A DNA stretch of 64,000 bases from Ruminococcus sp. (GTDB lineage Bacteria; Bacillota; Clostridia; Oscillospirales; Ruminococcaceae): assembly GCA_019420505.1 (NCBI GenBank), contig JAHZHC010000020.1, positions 1 through 64,000 of the forward strand, given 5' to 3'. The notes beneath the pieces are model-generated. The model was not told the DNA's origin. It made no database searches and worked only from the letters and a program-made list of their open reading frames with translations. Position 1 is the stretch's first letter, and every line of letters begins with the position of its first letter. A program made the position numbers and the translations under genes. Of the stretch, positions 32,618-39,340 are shown in pieces.

Positions 32618-32865
32618 TTGAATTCACTCCTTAATTTAGGTTTTGCGAAGGCGCCAAAGATCCAACGTTACTTACATCTTCTCCAAGAACGTCTCCATAC
32701 TTACATTCTGCGGTGTGCTTACTCAAATAAGCGTTTATGCGGTTTTACCGCAGCGGTCCTCGCCGCCTCGCAGAAACTTTCCGGACACTGCATCGGTAAT
32801 ATCGCCTTGTCCGAAGCATACGCATTTTTTATGCGCCTCTTTTAGAGGGTTAATTCATCAGCAGA
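32618..32865 (-). ncRNA. Structured spacer between rplW and rplB (candidate regulatory RNA)
   Basis: Most gaps in this operon are below 30 bases, but this one is 248 and clearly richer in GC than other spacers. On the minus strand it contains several hairpins in series: CCTCT-aaa-AGAGG, CGCAT-aaaaaa-ATGCG, CGGACA...TGTCCG enclosing about 20 bases, and a long-range stem TTCTGCG...CCGCAGAA enclosing TGCGGT-aaa-ACCGCA and GCTTA...TAAGC. No reading frame with a ribosome site spans it. It could be an L2-binding autoregulatory element, an RNA-processing site or a mobile repeat; I do not recognise a known family. Confidence 0.5.
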
Positions 32866-33159
32866 TTAATACATTCCGTCGAAGAACTCGATTGTCTTAT
32901 CTCCCTCAAGAGTAACGATTGCTTTTTTACGGTCAGGTCTGTATCCAACAGATCTTCCCATTCTCTTCTGCTTGCCTTTAACACTGATTGTGTTAACCTT
33001 AGCAACCTTAACCTCAAACAATTCTTCAACAGCCTTAGCTATTTCAACTTTGTTTGCGTCCTTAGCAACCTCAAAAGTATATTTGCCTGACTGAAGTCTT
33101 TCCATTGAATCTTCAGTAATGATCGGCTTGATCACAATATCTTGAGCAGTCTTAGTCAT
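32866..33159 (-). CDS. rplW: Ribosomal protein L23
   Basis: A 97-residue tunnel-exit protein that docks trigger factor and SRP. IKPIITEDSMERLQSGKYTFEV and KVNTISVKGKQKRMGRSVG are family features. Its ATG overlaps the rplD stop by one base. Confidence 0.97.
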   Translation of the reverse strand: MTKTAQDIVIKPIITEDSMERLQSGKYTFEVAKDANKVEIAKAVEELFEVKVAKVNTISVKGKQKRMGRSVGYRPDRKKAIVTLEGDKTIEFFDGMY

Positions 33160-33782
33160 TATGCATAAACCTCCTCAATCTTTGTTACAGCGTCTGAAGC
33201 AACAATAAATTTGTCGTAATTCAGAATATCATAAACGTTCAATGTGTTTACTGTAGCTGTTTTGATTCCCGGAATGTTTCCTGCACTCTTAACAATCTTT
33301 GTATCTGCCTCAGCAGTAACGATAAGAGCCTTGCCCTCAACGTTAAGAGCCTTAAGCATTTCAACAATTGTCTTTGTCTTGAATTCTTCAGTCTTAATAG
33401 CATCAACAACTATAAGATTTTCATCAATAACCTTTGTTGAAAGAGCTGACTTCATTCCAAGTCTCTTTTCCTTTTTATTCAGTGAATAGCTGTAATCTCT
33501 CGGCTTAGGACCAAGTGCAACACCACCGTGCACCCACTGAGGAGCTCTGATAGAACCCTGTCTCGCGTGACCGGTTCCCTTCTGTCTCCAAGGCTTTCTT
33601 CCGCCGCCGCTCACTTCAGTTCTTGTAAGTGTTGACTGTGTGCCCTGTCTCTGATTTGCGAGATAGTTTACAACCATTGCGTGCATAATACCCTTATTTG
33701 GCGTGATACCAAAAACAGAGTCGTTAAGCTCAGTGTCGGCTACTTTTTTGCCTGTCATATCAAATACTGAAATCTGTGACAT
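33159..33782 (-). CDS. rplD: Ribosomal protein L4
   Basis: This 207-residue protein is read from ATG 33782 (MSQISVFDMTGKK) after GGAGGATATAAT; six codons upstream overlap the ribosome site and are not used. The tunnel loop with QRQGTQSTLTRTEVSGGGRK and WRQKGTGHARQGSIRAPQW is complete. In E. coli L4 represses its own S10 operon by promoting termination in the leader; the leader at 34854-35240 here also carries an internal terminator-like hairpin. Confidence 0.97.
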   Translation of the reverse strand: MSQISVFDMTGKKVADTELNDSVFGITPNKGIMHAMVVNYLANQRQGTQSTLTRTEVSGGGRKPWRQKGTGHARQGSIRAPQWVHGGVALGPKPRDYSYSLNKKEKRLGMKSALSTKVIDENLIVVDAIKTEEFKTKTIVEMLKALNVEGKALIVTAEADTKIVKSAGNIPGIKTATVNTLNVYDILNYDKFIVASDAVTKIEEVYA

Positions 33783-33799
33783 ATTATATCCTCCTTCCA

Positions 33800-34441
33800 C
33801 TAAGCCTTCTTAATGCAGTCAACAATTGTTACAGTTCCGTTCTTAGGTCCCGGAATTGCACCCTTGATTGCAATAAGATTATTTTCTGCGTCAATCTTAA
33901 CAATTTCAAGATTCTGAACTGTTACCTTTTCAGCACCCATATGTCCAGGCATTCCTTTGCCCTTATAGATTCTTGAAGGTGATGAGCAAGCGCCCATTGA
34001 ACCTGCATGTCTGTGTACAGGACCTGTACCATGAGTTTCCTTAAGTCTTGAATTGTTATGACGTTTAATTGTTCCGGCAAAACCTTTACCCTTGCTTGTT
34101 CCGCAAACATCAACGATGTCGCCTTCAGCAAAAGTATCAGCCTTTACGATATCGCCAACGTTCAAACCTGAAATATCGTCAAGTCTGAATTCCTTCAAGG
34201 TTCTCTTGAAAGCTACGTCAGCCTTTTTGAAGTGACCCTGGAGAGGCTTGTTTACTCTCTTTGCTCTGATGTCGCCGAAACCAAGCTGAACAGCTTCATA
34301 TCCGTCGTTTTCAGTTGTTTTCTTCTGTACGACAACACAAGGACCTGCTTCAACAACAGTTACAGGAATTACCTTTCCTGCTTCATCGAAAATCTGTGTC
34401 ATACCGATTTTCTTTCCGATGATACCTTTCTGCATTTTCAT
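33800..34441 (-). CDS. rplC: Ribosomal protein L3
   Basis: A 213-residue protein near the peptidyl transferase centre. GIIGKKIGMTQIF at the start, DVCGTSKGKGFAGTIKRH and HRHAGSMGACSSPSRIYKGKGMPGHMG are diagnostic. A 97-base gap before it contains an 18-base perfect palindrome (34512-34529). Confidence 0.98.
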   Translation of the reverse strand: MKMQKGIIGKKIGMTQIFDEAGKVIPVTVVEAGPCVVVQKKTTENDGYEAVQLGFGDIRAKRVNKPLQGHFKKADVAFKRTLKEFRLDDISGLNVGDIVKADTFAEGDIVDVCGTSKGKGFAGTIKRHNNSRLKETHGTGPVHRHAGSMGACSSPSRIYKGKGMPGHMGAEKVTVQNLEIVKIDAENNLIAIKGAIPGPKNGTVTIVDCIKKA

Positions 34442-34511
34442 TTCCTCCTAATTTAGGTTATTGGTTAAGCGCATATGCACTCAACATGACCTGCGTGTTA
34501 TCACTGTGTAC

Positions 34512-34529
34512 GAGATTACATGTAATCTC
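34512..34529. repeat. Perfect 18-bp palindrome between rpsJ and rplC
   Basis: GAGATTACATGTAATCTC lies in the rpsJ-rplC gap. As RNA it would form a short hairpin; as DNA it could bind a dimeric protein. No function is known. Confidence 0.6.
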
Positions 34530-34538
34530 TTTTGGAAA

Positions 34539-34853
34539 TTACTTGATTTCCATTACAATGTTTACACCTGCAGGAAGTTCAAGACTTTCAAGAGCCGCTG
34601 TAGTTTCCTTTGTAGGTCTGAGAACATCGATAAGTCTCTTATGTGTTCTCATTTCAAACTGCTCTCTGCTGTCTTTGTACTTATGAACAGCTCTGAGAAT
34701 TGTAATAATCTCCTTATCAGTAGGAAGTGGGATAGGTCCTGAAACCTGTGCTCCTGAACGCTTTACTGCATCAACAATCTTTGCAGCTGCTGCGTCTACT
34801 ACTGCGTGTTCATAGCCTTTGATCTTGATTCTGATCTTTTCATTGACTGCCAC
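34539..34853 (-). CDS. rpsJ: Ribosomal protein S10
   Basis: This 104-residue 30S protein, also a transcription antitermination partner (NusE), starts at GTG 34853 with GAGGAGG upstream. RIKIKGYEHAVVDAAAAKIV, GPIPLPTDK and MRTHKRLIDVL are signatures. It is the first gene of the superoperon, after a leader of about 385 bases. Confidence 0.98.
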   Translation of the reverse strand: MAVNEKIRIKIKGYEHAVVDAAAAKIVDAVKRSGAQVSGPIPLPTDKEIITILRAVHKYKDSREQFEMRTHKRLIDVLRPTKETTAALESLELPAGVNIVMEIK

Positions 34854-35240
34854 TTAAATCGCCTCCTCGTTGCAATATGTTTAGTTGGGGGCAGGATTAA
34901 AATCCATATCCGTAAAACCCGAATTGAATCATTCAAACGCCGATTCAACTTTTACACCCTGCCGCGTGTTCCATGGCTTGTTATAAAAAAATCCGAAACC
35001 CGTATCAGGCATTCGGACCAACAAACACAAACACACAAGCATTCACATGCTATGCAAAAGCAGACACATTCCGCCCCTCGCAAGAAGCATAAGCACATAC
35101 TGTGTTCGGTATTACAGTCGCCCGGTTTAAAATCGGACATACTCCATGAAAATTACCTGACAAACCGTCAGCAACCTTTCACTTCATCGCATATCTAAGT
35201 GTCTTGCACACAAGTGCAGACACTTTGTGCAGTCACGCAA
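34854..35240 (-). promoter_or_regulatory. S10 operon leader RNA with internal attenuator
   Basis: The leader runs from the promoter to the rpsJ GTG. Near its 5' end a GTGTCT-GCAC stem forms; about 220 bases in, TCCGAA...TTCGGA followed by seven U residues forms an intrinsic terminator (34984-35017). Downstream, a nested long hairpin (34890-34963: GGCAGG/CCTGCC, GTAAAA/TTTTAC, TTGAATC/GATTCAA) precedes rpsJ. Attenuation by a ribosomal protein, as with L4 in E. coli, is the natural model, but these sequences do not resemble the E. coli leader in any way I can show. Confidence 0.65.
34984..35017 (-). terminator. Attenuator hairpin in the S10 leader
   Basis: TCCGAA, an inner CC/GG pair and TTCGGA are followed by seven U residues on the minus strand, about 130 bases before rpsJ. 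Confidence 0.72.
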
Positions 35241-35245
35241 GTTAT

Positions 35246-35274
35246 ATTATACACTACTATATACCGAATTTCAA
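35246..35274 (-). promoter_or_regulatory. Promoter of the ribosomal protein superoperon
   Basis: TTGAAA, 17 bp and TATAAT on the minus strand. It is the only strong promoter I found for the whole rpsJ-to-rplQ cluster. Confidence 0.88.
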
Positions 35275-35348
35275 GTGCTTTTCTAAAATTTGTAATGTAG
35301 AAATTTCATTAATTTACAAAGAACAATTTATACAATTTGCACAACAGC

Positions 35349-35732
35349 TTAATATACTTCCACCGCATTAGATCCTTTCGGGTCTATCACTTCTTCTGTA
35401 CCTTTGCCCAAATTTGTTCTTTTCACAATCTTACCGTCAGAGGAACGCACATATTCAATATATTTCTTAAACTCTTTTGCCATCGTTTCTCCATAGGGAT
35501 ACCATTCCCACAATATTTTTGCTGCATCTTTAATAGAAAACTCCCCATCATTTGAAACAATATTTTCAGGATTATATACAGTCAATTTCTCTCCATCCTC
35601 AAACCAGACAGTTAATATGTCCTTATCGACTGAACATTTCATAGGTTTATGCAGATTATCCAAAGGTCTTCCGAACCAATCTCCCCAAAATCTGAAAGAA
35701 CCTTTTTTAGTTACAGAAAAATTGCCGTTCAC
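35349..35732 (-). CDS. Hypothetical protein
   Basis: This 127-residue protein is read from GTG 35732, which has AGGAGGGG six bases upstream; a longer frame to 35765 has no ribosome site. Aromatic-rich segments FRFWGDWFGRPLDN and ILWEWYPYGE and a middle VWFEDGEKLTVYNPENI suggest a small beta-rich cytoplasmic protein, with no signal peptide or membrane helix. I do not recognise a family. It follows a lipoprotein gene by 50 bases on the same strand and probably shares its transcript. Confidence 0.65.
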   Translation of the reverse strand: MNGNFSVTKKGSFRFWGDWFGRPLDNLHKPMKCSVDKDILTVWFEDGEKLTVYNPENIVSNDGEFSIKDAAKILWEWYPYGETMAKEFKKYIEYVRSSDGKIVKRTNLGKGTEEVIDPKGSNAVEVY

Positions 35733-35782
35733 AATAAACCCCTCCTCTGTTTCCGAAATTATCACATTTATAATAGTATACT

Positions 35783-36445
35783 CTACTGTTTATATTGCTC
35801 GACAGTATTTTTTATTTTATCGACAGCATTTTTTTCAGTTATATCCACTCGATATTTATATTCTTTTTCCTCACCGTCAGTTATTATAGTTGAAGATTCC
35901 ACAAAATAAAGCAGATTCTCCTTATCATCAAAAAAGTATTCCGCACTGAAAGCAGTAGTATTATCATCAACATTAAGCTTTTCTATATCATATTCATGAG
36001 ATACATGAGTAACGTCGTTTTCTGTTATAACCTCAGCATTTTTTACCGCTGACGGCTGAAAAATTATAAGACCTTCTCCTGCCTGAGGATGGGTAACATC
36101 TCTTGTATATGCAGAAAAAGCCTCGTCACCCTTCTGGTGATACTCATATTTTCCTTTTTCATAAGTAAAGCTTTCAGCTCCGTTATTATACTGAGCATAA
36201 ACATCATCACCGTTTTTTCCTTCATAAGAAAAAACAAGTATATCTTTTTCGTCATATTTAAACACAAAGGTTTGCTCAACCTCGTTTGTATCGACATTCG
36301 TCATAATTACCTTTGCGCTGTCAAGGTTTTTATATTCTTTTCTGGCTTTATTTATTAAATCGTCGCCGCCAACTGATGGCTGGAGGCCGCAGGAAGTCAA
36401 TATTATTGATACAGCAGCAGCTAAACTTAAAAATCCTTTTTTCAT
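35783..36445 (-). CDS. Predicted lipoprotein
   Basis: This 220-residue protein is read from ATG 36445 after GGAGGATAAA. The signal peptide MKKGFLSLAAAVSIILTSCG ends in a lipobox (LTSC), so the mature protein would be anchored to the outer face of the membrane through Cys19. The body (ARKEYKNLDSAKVIMTNVDTN, YEKGKYEYHQKGDEAF) is of the beta-rich type seen in outer-surface lipoproteins of unknown role. It lies after a terminator that ends the S1-domain gene. Confidence 0.78.
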   Translation of the reverse strand: MKKGFLSLAAAVSIILTSCGLQPSVGGDDLINKARKEYKNLDSAKVIMTNVDTNEVEQTFVFKYDEKDILVFSYEGKNGDDVYAQYNNGAESFTYEKGKYEYHQKGDEAFSAYTRDVTHPQAGEGLIIFQPSAVKNAEVITENDVTHVSHEYDIEKLNVDDNTTAFSAEYFFDDKENLLYFVESSTIITDGEEKEYKYRVDITEKNAVDKIKNTVEQYKQ

Positions 36446-36462
36446 TTTATCCTCCGACAATA

Positions 36463-36488
36463 TAAAAAAGGCTGCTCAAAGCAGCCCT
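36463..36488 (-). terminator. Terminator of the yabP-yabQ-divIC-yabR cluster
   Basis: A GGCTGC/GCAGCC stem with a five-base loop is followed by six U residues, just past the S1-domain gene. Confidence 0.88.
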
Positions 36489-36494
36489 TATTAT

Positions 36495-37016
36495 TTATTT
36501 TCTACGTGACTGACTTTTCCTTTTATTATCAATAACATGCTTCAAATCAGAAAATCTCTCTTCACTTGTTGCTTTAAACTTACTCAGCATATCCTCAAAA
36601 TCCGAATTACCGCTTCCGGATTTTGTATCAAAAACAGGTGGCGGATTCTTTCTGAAATCCTGCGGCTGGCTGTCACGGTCAAAATTTCTTCTGCCGGAAC
36701 TTCCCTTTGCAAAGCCGCCTTTATTCTGATTCCTGTCATTATTGAACTTTCCGTTTTCAAATTTAGGTTTTCTGTTCTGAACAGGAAGAGCCTTTTTTAT
36801 TGACAGACTGATTTTTCCGTCATCACCCACAGACATTATTTTTACTTTAACTGTCTGACCTTCTTTAAGATGATCTTTGATCTCGCTGACAAAAGTATTT
36901 GCAACTTCAGATATATGTACCATGCCGGTAGTATCCTTATCAAGCTCTACAAAAGCTCCGAATTTTGTTATTCCAGTGACCTTGCCCTCATAAATTTTTC
37001 CGACTTCAAGCTGCAT
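36495..37016 (-). CDS. yabR: S1-domain RNA-binding protein (YabR-like)
   Basis: A 173-residue protein with one S1 OB-fold (residues 1-73: GKIYEGKVTGITKFGAFVEL, GMVHISEVANTFV, VKVKIMSVGDDGKISLSIK) and a long basic low-complexity tail. It corresponds by position (yabP-yabQ-divIC-yabR) and domain to B. subtilis YabR, related to the general stress proteins GSP13/CvfD that bind ribosomes. The tail is longer than usual and rich in Asn, Lys, Arg and Phe. Confidence 0.85.
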   Translation of the reverse strand: MQLEVGKIYEGKVTGITKFGAFVELDKDTTGMVHISEVANTFVSEIKDHLKEGQTVKVKIMSVGDDGKISLSIKKALPVQNRKPKFENGKFNNDRNQNKGGFAKGSSGRRNFDRDSQPQDFRKNPPPVFDTKSGSGNSDFEDMLSKFKATSEERFSDLKHVIDNKRKSQSRRK

Positions 37017-37064
37017 GTGTAAATGTTATCCTCTCTAATTTTATTTTTGTTTAACCCCAAATTC

Positions 37065-37415
37065 TCAGTCAGCGTCCACGATATAAAAACGACGCTCATT
37101 AGGATATGCATATCCCAAACGCTCAATAGCAATACGCTCCATATAAGCCGCTTCGTCATCGGCGCTTAACAGACGCACATATTCATCGTTCTGCTGTTTA
37201 GCTTCAGTTATCTTTTCAGAAAGCTCATTGCTTTCCTTTTTAATTTCAGCAATCTGAACCTGCTGAGAAATAACAGAAATTACAGAATAGACAATCAGAC
37301 AAACAATTGCCAAAGCTGTGAGCGGTTTTGAAAGAAAAAAAGATTTTTTACCGCTTTTTTTCAAAGCCTTATTTGCTTTTTTATATGTATGATCTTTATT
37401 ACTTTTTACAGACAT
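37065..37415 (-). CDS. divIC: Septum formation initiator DivIC/FtsB family
   Basis: This 116-residue bitopic protein has a basic cytoplasmic head (1-28), one membrane helix (about 30-50), a coiled coil (VQIAEIKKESNELSEKITEAKQQ broken by NDEY) and a C-terminal RIAIERLGYAYPNERRFYI. DivIC partners FtsL and DivIB in the divisome. It lies between yabQ and yabR as in Bacillus. Confidence 0.92.
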   Translation of the reverse strand: MSVKSNKDHTYKKANKALKKSGKKSFFLSKPLTALAIVCLIVYSVISVISQQVQIAEIKKESNELSEKITEAKQQNDEYVRLLSADDEAAYMERIAIERLGYAYPNERRFYIVDAD

Positions 37416-37492
37416 ATTTTCCGCTCTCCTTTCATCATCTATCTGATTTTGCTACACCATTATACTATTAATTTAATTATAACTAATTCACA

Positions 37493-37942
37493 TCAGACTT
37501 TCAAGGGCTTTTTACTCTTTTTTTCTTTTTTAAAAAAATTTAAGTACTTTTTAACAATTCGTTTATTAATTAGGGAAAAGATTTTAGCGAAAAATCCCCT
37601 TATTGGCGACAGCAGAATATTCCAGATAAAGCCTGATACCTTTGAAAAAAGCTTCACCACCCAATTTCCCAAGCCTACACGTTCGATCAGACAGCCCGCA
37701 AGCATTCCCAGCAGAACAAAAGCTCTTATTCCGCCAGTCAGATCTGTTCCGAACAAAAAAAATGAAAAACCAAATAATGAGGCATACAGAAAATCTTCAA
37801 TAAAAATCACAACTCTATTATGTTTTACTGTATTCCTGAATACCCTTATAAAATCATAAATTACACCTAAACCTGCTCCGAGAAGGCATGAAAGAAAAAA
37901 ATATTCTGTTTCCTGAGCAATTTCCAAATGCATAGGTTCCAT
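37493..37942 (-). CDS. yabQ: Spore cortex biosynthesis protein YabQ
   Basis: This 149-residue membrane protein has about four N-terminal helices (FFLSCLLGAGLGVIYDFIRVFR, IFIEDFLYASLFGFSFFLF and so on) and a basic C-terminal tail. YabQ localises to the forespore membrane and is needed for cortex formation in B. subtilis. It follows yabP by 20 bases. Confidence 0.88.
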   Translation of the reverse strand: MEPMHLEIAQETEYFFLSCLLGAGLGVIYDFIRVFRNTVKHNRVVIFIEDFLYASLFGFSFFLFGTDLTGGIRAFVLLGMLAGCLIERVGLGNWVVKLFSKVSGFIWNILLSPIRGFFAKIFSLINKRIVKKYLNFFKKEKKSKKPLKV

Positions 37943-37962
37943 AAAATTCCCTCCGACTACCG

Positions 37963-38235
37963 TTATTTAAACAGCTTGCCTATTGCTGAAAGCTTTTTCT
38001 TTCTGTCCTTTTCGCCGTAACAAAGTCCCCAGACATCTCCTTCAACAGAAATATCCCCGCTTTCAACGCTCATTTCATTTATGTGCAGATTTCTTCCCTT
38101 AATTGTAAGCTCTCCGAGCTGTGTAAACAGCTTTATCTCCTCCTCATTAAAACAATCCACATCAGTTACTCCCGACAGGACGAGTCTTGAACGGTTCTCC
38201 AGAATTAAATTATGGTTTCCCTGAATATCCGACAT
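37963..38235 (-). CDS. yabP: Sporulation protein YabP
   Basis: A 90-residue YabP/YqfC-family protein: HNLILENRSRLVLSGVTDVDCFNEEEI and GELTIKGRNLHINEMSVESGDISVEG are diagnostic. It is expressed in the mother cell under sigma-E in Bacillus. It is the first gene of the four-gene cluster. Confidence 0.9.
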   Translation of the reverse strand: MSDIQGNHNLILENRSRLVLSGVTDVDCFNEEEIKLFTQLGELTIKGRNLHINEMSVESGDISVEGDVWGLCYGEKDRKKKLSAIGKLFK

Positions 38236-38296
38236 ATTGATTCTCCTCTCATATATTTATACCTTAATTTATATGTAGCAGGCAGATAAATTTATG

Positions 38297-38334
38297 CATA
38301 GAAAAAGCCGGTTAGTCACTCCGGCTTTTCTATG
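38297..38334. terminator. Strong hairpin upstream of yabP
   Basis: A stem of about 15 bp (CATAGAAAA-GCCGG and complement, nine-base loop) lies between yabP and the small leftward frame at 38400-38510 and would end transcription entering yabP from upstream. Confidence 0.75.
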
Positions 38335-38399
38335 AAAAAATCATATAATCTGATTTTTCCGCATATTGAGAAGGATATGTTCCGATGTAAGCGTAAAAT

Positions 38400-38510
38400 T
38401 TAATGTTGTTTCCAAATCTTCATTAGTATTAGCTGACAACGTTTAGCCCAACGTTTTGTGAATATTATCACAGCCATAATAAATAAACAAAATAATAATG
38501 CTATTAACAT
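38400..38510 (-). CDS. Possible 36-residue membrane peptide near metal-box-like dyads
   Basis: MLIALLFCLFIMAVIIFTK is a clear membrane helix, followed by RWAKRCQLILMKIWKQH, a basic tail. A TATAAT-type -10 box (minus strand, about 38549-38554) and an AAAGAG lie upstream, and a dyad GTTAGC-AGTA-GCTAAT (38579-38594) sits near the promoter. A hairpin terminator follows. No homologue is recognised; the frame could be chance, so the call is weak. Confidence 0.35.
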   Translation of the reverse strand: MLIALLFCLFIMAVIIFTKRWAKRCQLILMKIWKQH

Positions 38511-38793
38511 AATTCGCACTCTTTCATGGACGGTGGATTCCTTTATATTATACTCTGTTATTTTTTACTTTGATACAGTTAGCAGTAGCTAATCCTTGTA
38601 TTTATTATAATTCAGCCAAACTAAAAAGTCAATAAAATAATTTATATTTTAAAAATTTATCACTAATACACAGAAACAGTTATCTAAGGCTAATTAACTA
38701 TGTTAGATTTTACAACAGTTTTTATGATTATTGCTGTAATATTTATAATTATTGTTTAGGTATAATCAACTTTTTAAATCTTTGATTTTACAG
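38511..38793. other. Divergent regulatory region upstream of the DtxR-family gene
   Basis: AT-rich, without a supported gene. It carries DtxR-box-like sequences at 38579-38594 (GTTAGCAGTAGCTAAT) and about 38680-38698 (TATCTAAGGCTAATTAAC), related to the better box at 38870-38885. Confidence 0.5.
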
Positions 38794-38822
38794 TTGACAA
38801 AAGGTTTTATAAGCTGTATAAT
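38794..38822 (+). promoter_or_regulatory. Promoter of the DtxR-family regulator
   Basis: TTGACA, 17 bp and TATAAT: a perfect sigma-A promoter. Confidence 0.9.
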
Positions 38823-38869
38823 ATAATTATCAAGTCGGATTTATTTTCCGGCTATAAATTTTTGTTCAA

Positions 38870-38885
38870 GTTAGTTTAGGCTAAC
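38870..38885. promoter_or_regulatory. DtxR/IdeR-type operator
   Basis: GTTAGTTTAGGCTAAC matches the core of the classic iron box (TTAGGTTAGGCTAACC). It lies between promoter and start codon, where binding would block elongation, so autoregulation is likely. Confidence 0.7.
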
Positions 38886-38904
38886 GATAAAAGAGGGGGA
38901 AATT

Positions 38905-39300
38905 ATGACTGACGCAATTAAAAGATATTTACTTGCTATATATGAACTAAGCAATGGAGGAGCTTCTGTTAAATCTACTGATGTTTCCAAATATTTAAAT
39001 GTAACAAAATCCTCTACCGCAAAAATGACGACCAGACTTGAGGAACAGGGATACATAATAAAAGCTCATTATTCAAACATAACACTCACTCCTTCAGGCA
39101 TTAAAAAAGCCGGTGATTTATATACCAATATGTTTATACTTGAGGAATTTTTTAGTAAATTCCTTAAAGTGCCTCAGAATACTGCGAAAGTTGACGCAAT
39201 AGCCTGCGTTTGCAGTTTATCAGATTTTACAGTTGATAAGCTTGTAAAGCTTACAATAAGAAATATAAATAAGAAAAAAGATATTGGTTGCAAAACATGA
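38905..39300 (+). CDS. DtxR/MntR-family regulator with degenerate metal site
   Basis: This 131-residue protein has the winged helix of the family (AIKRYLLAIYELSNGG, VKSTDVSKYLNVTKSSTAKMTTRLEEQGYI) and a helical dimerisation region. By my alignment to MntR/DtxR the usual metal ligands are not kept. The N-terminal EDYLE becomes KRYLL, the His before LLEQFL is replaced (NMFILEEFF), and the EGIEHHLS ligand helix reads DAIACVCSLS. It may therefore sense something else, use the two cysteines, or be metal-independent. It has its own promoter and operator and shares a terminator with the converging gene. Confidence 0.8.
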   Translation: MTDAIKRYLLAIYELSNGGASVKSTDVSKYLNVTKSSTAKMTTRLEEQGYIIKAHYSNITLTPSGIKKAGDLYTNMFILEEFFSKFLKVPQNTAKVDAIACVCSLSDFTVDKLVKLTIRNINKKKDIGCKT

Positions 39301-39337
39301 AAAATGCCGTCCAAAAAAGGACGGCATTTTTTTATTA
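39301..39337. terminator. Shared bidirectional terminator
   Basis: An AAAATGCCGTCC/GGACGGCATTTT stem with A and T tracts serves both the DtxR-family gene and the converging SGNH gene. Confidence 0.92.
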
Positions 39338-39340
39338 CGA

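Noticed and set aside
34952..35140. A 62-codon leftward frame in the S10 leader coding a Cys-rich peptide
   Set aside because: The cysteines come from a GT-rich tract. The GGAG before its ATG is too close to work, and the frame runs through the terminator hairpin, so it is most likely chance.
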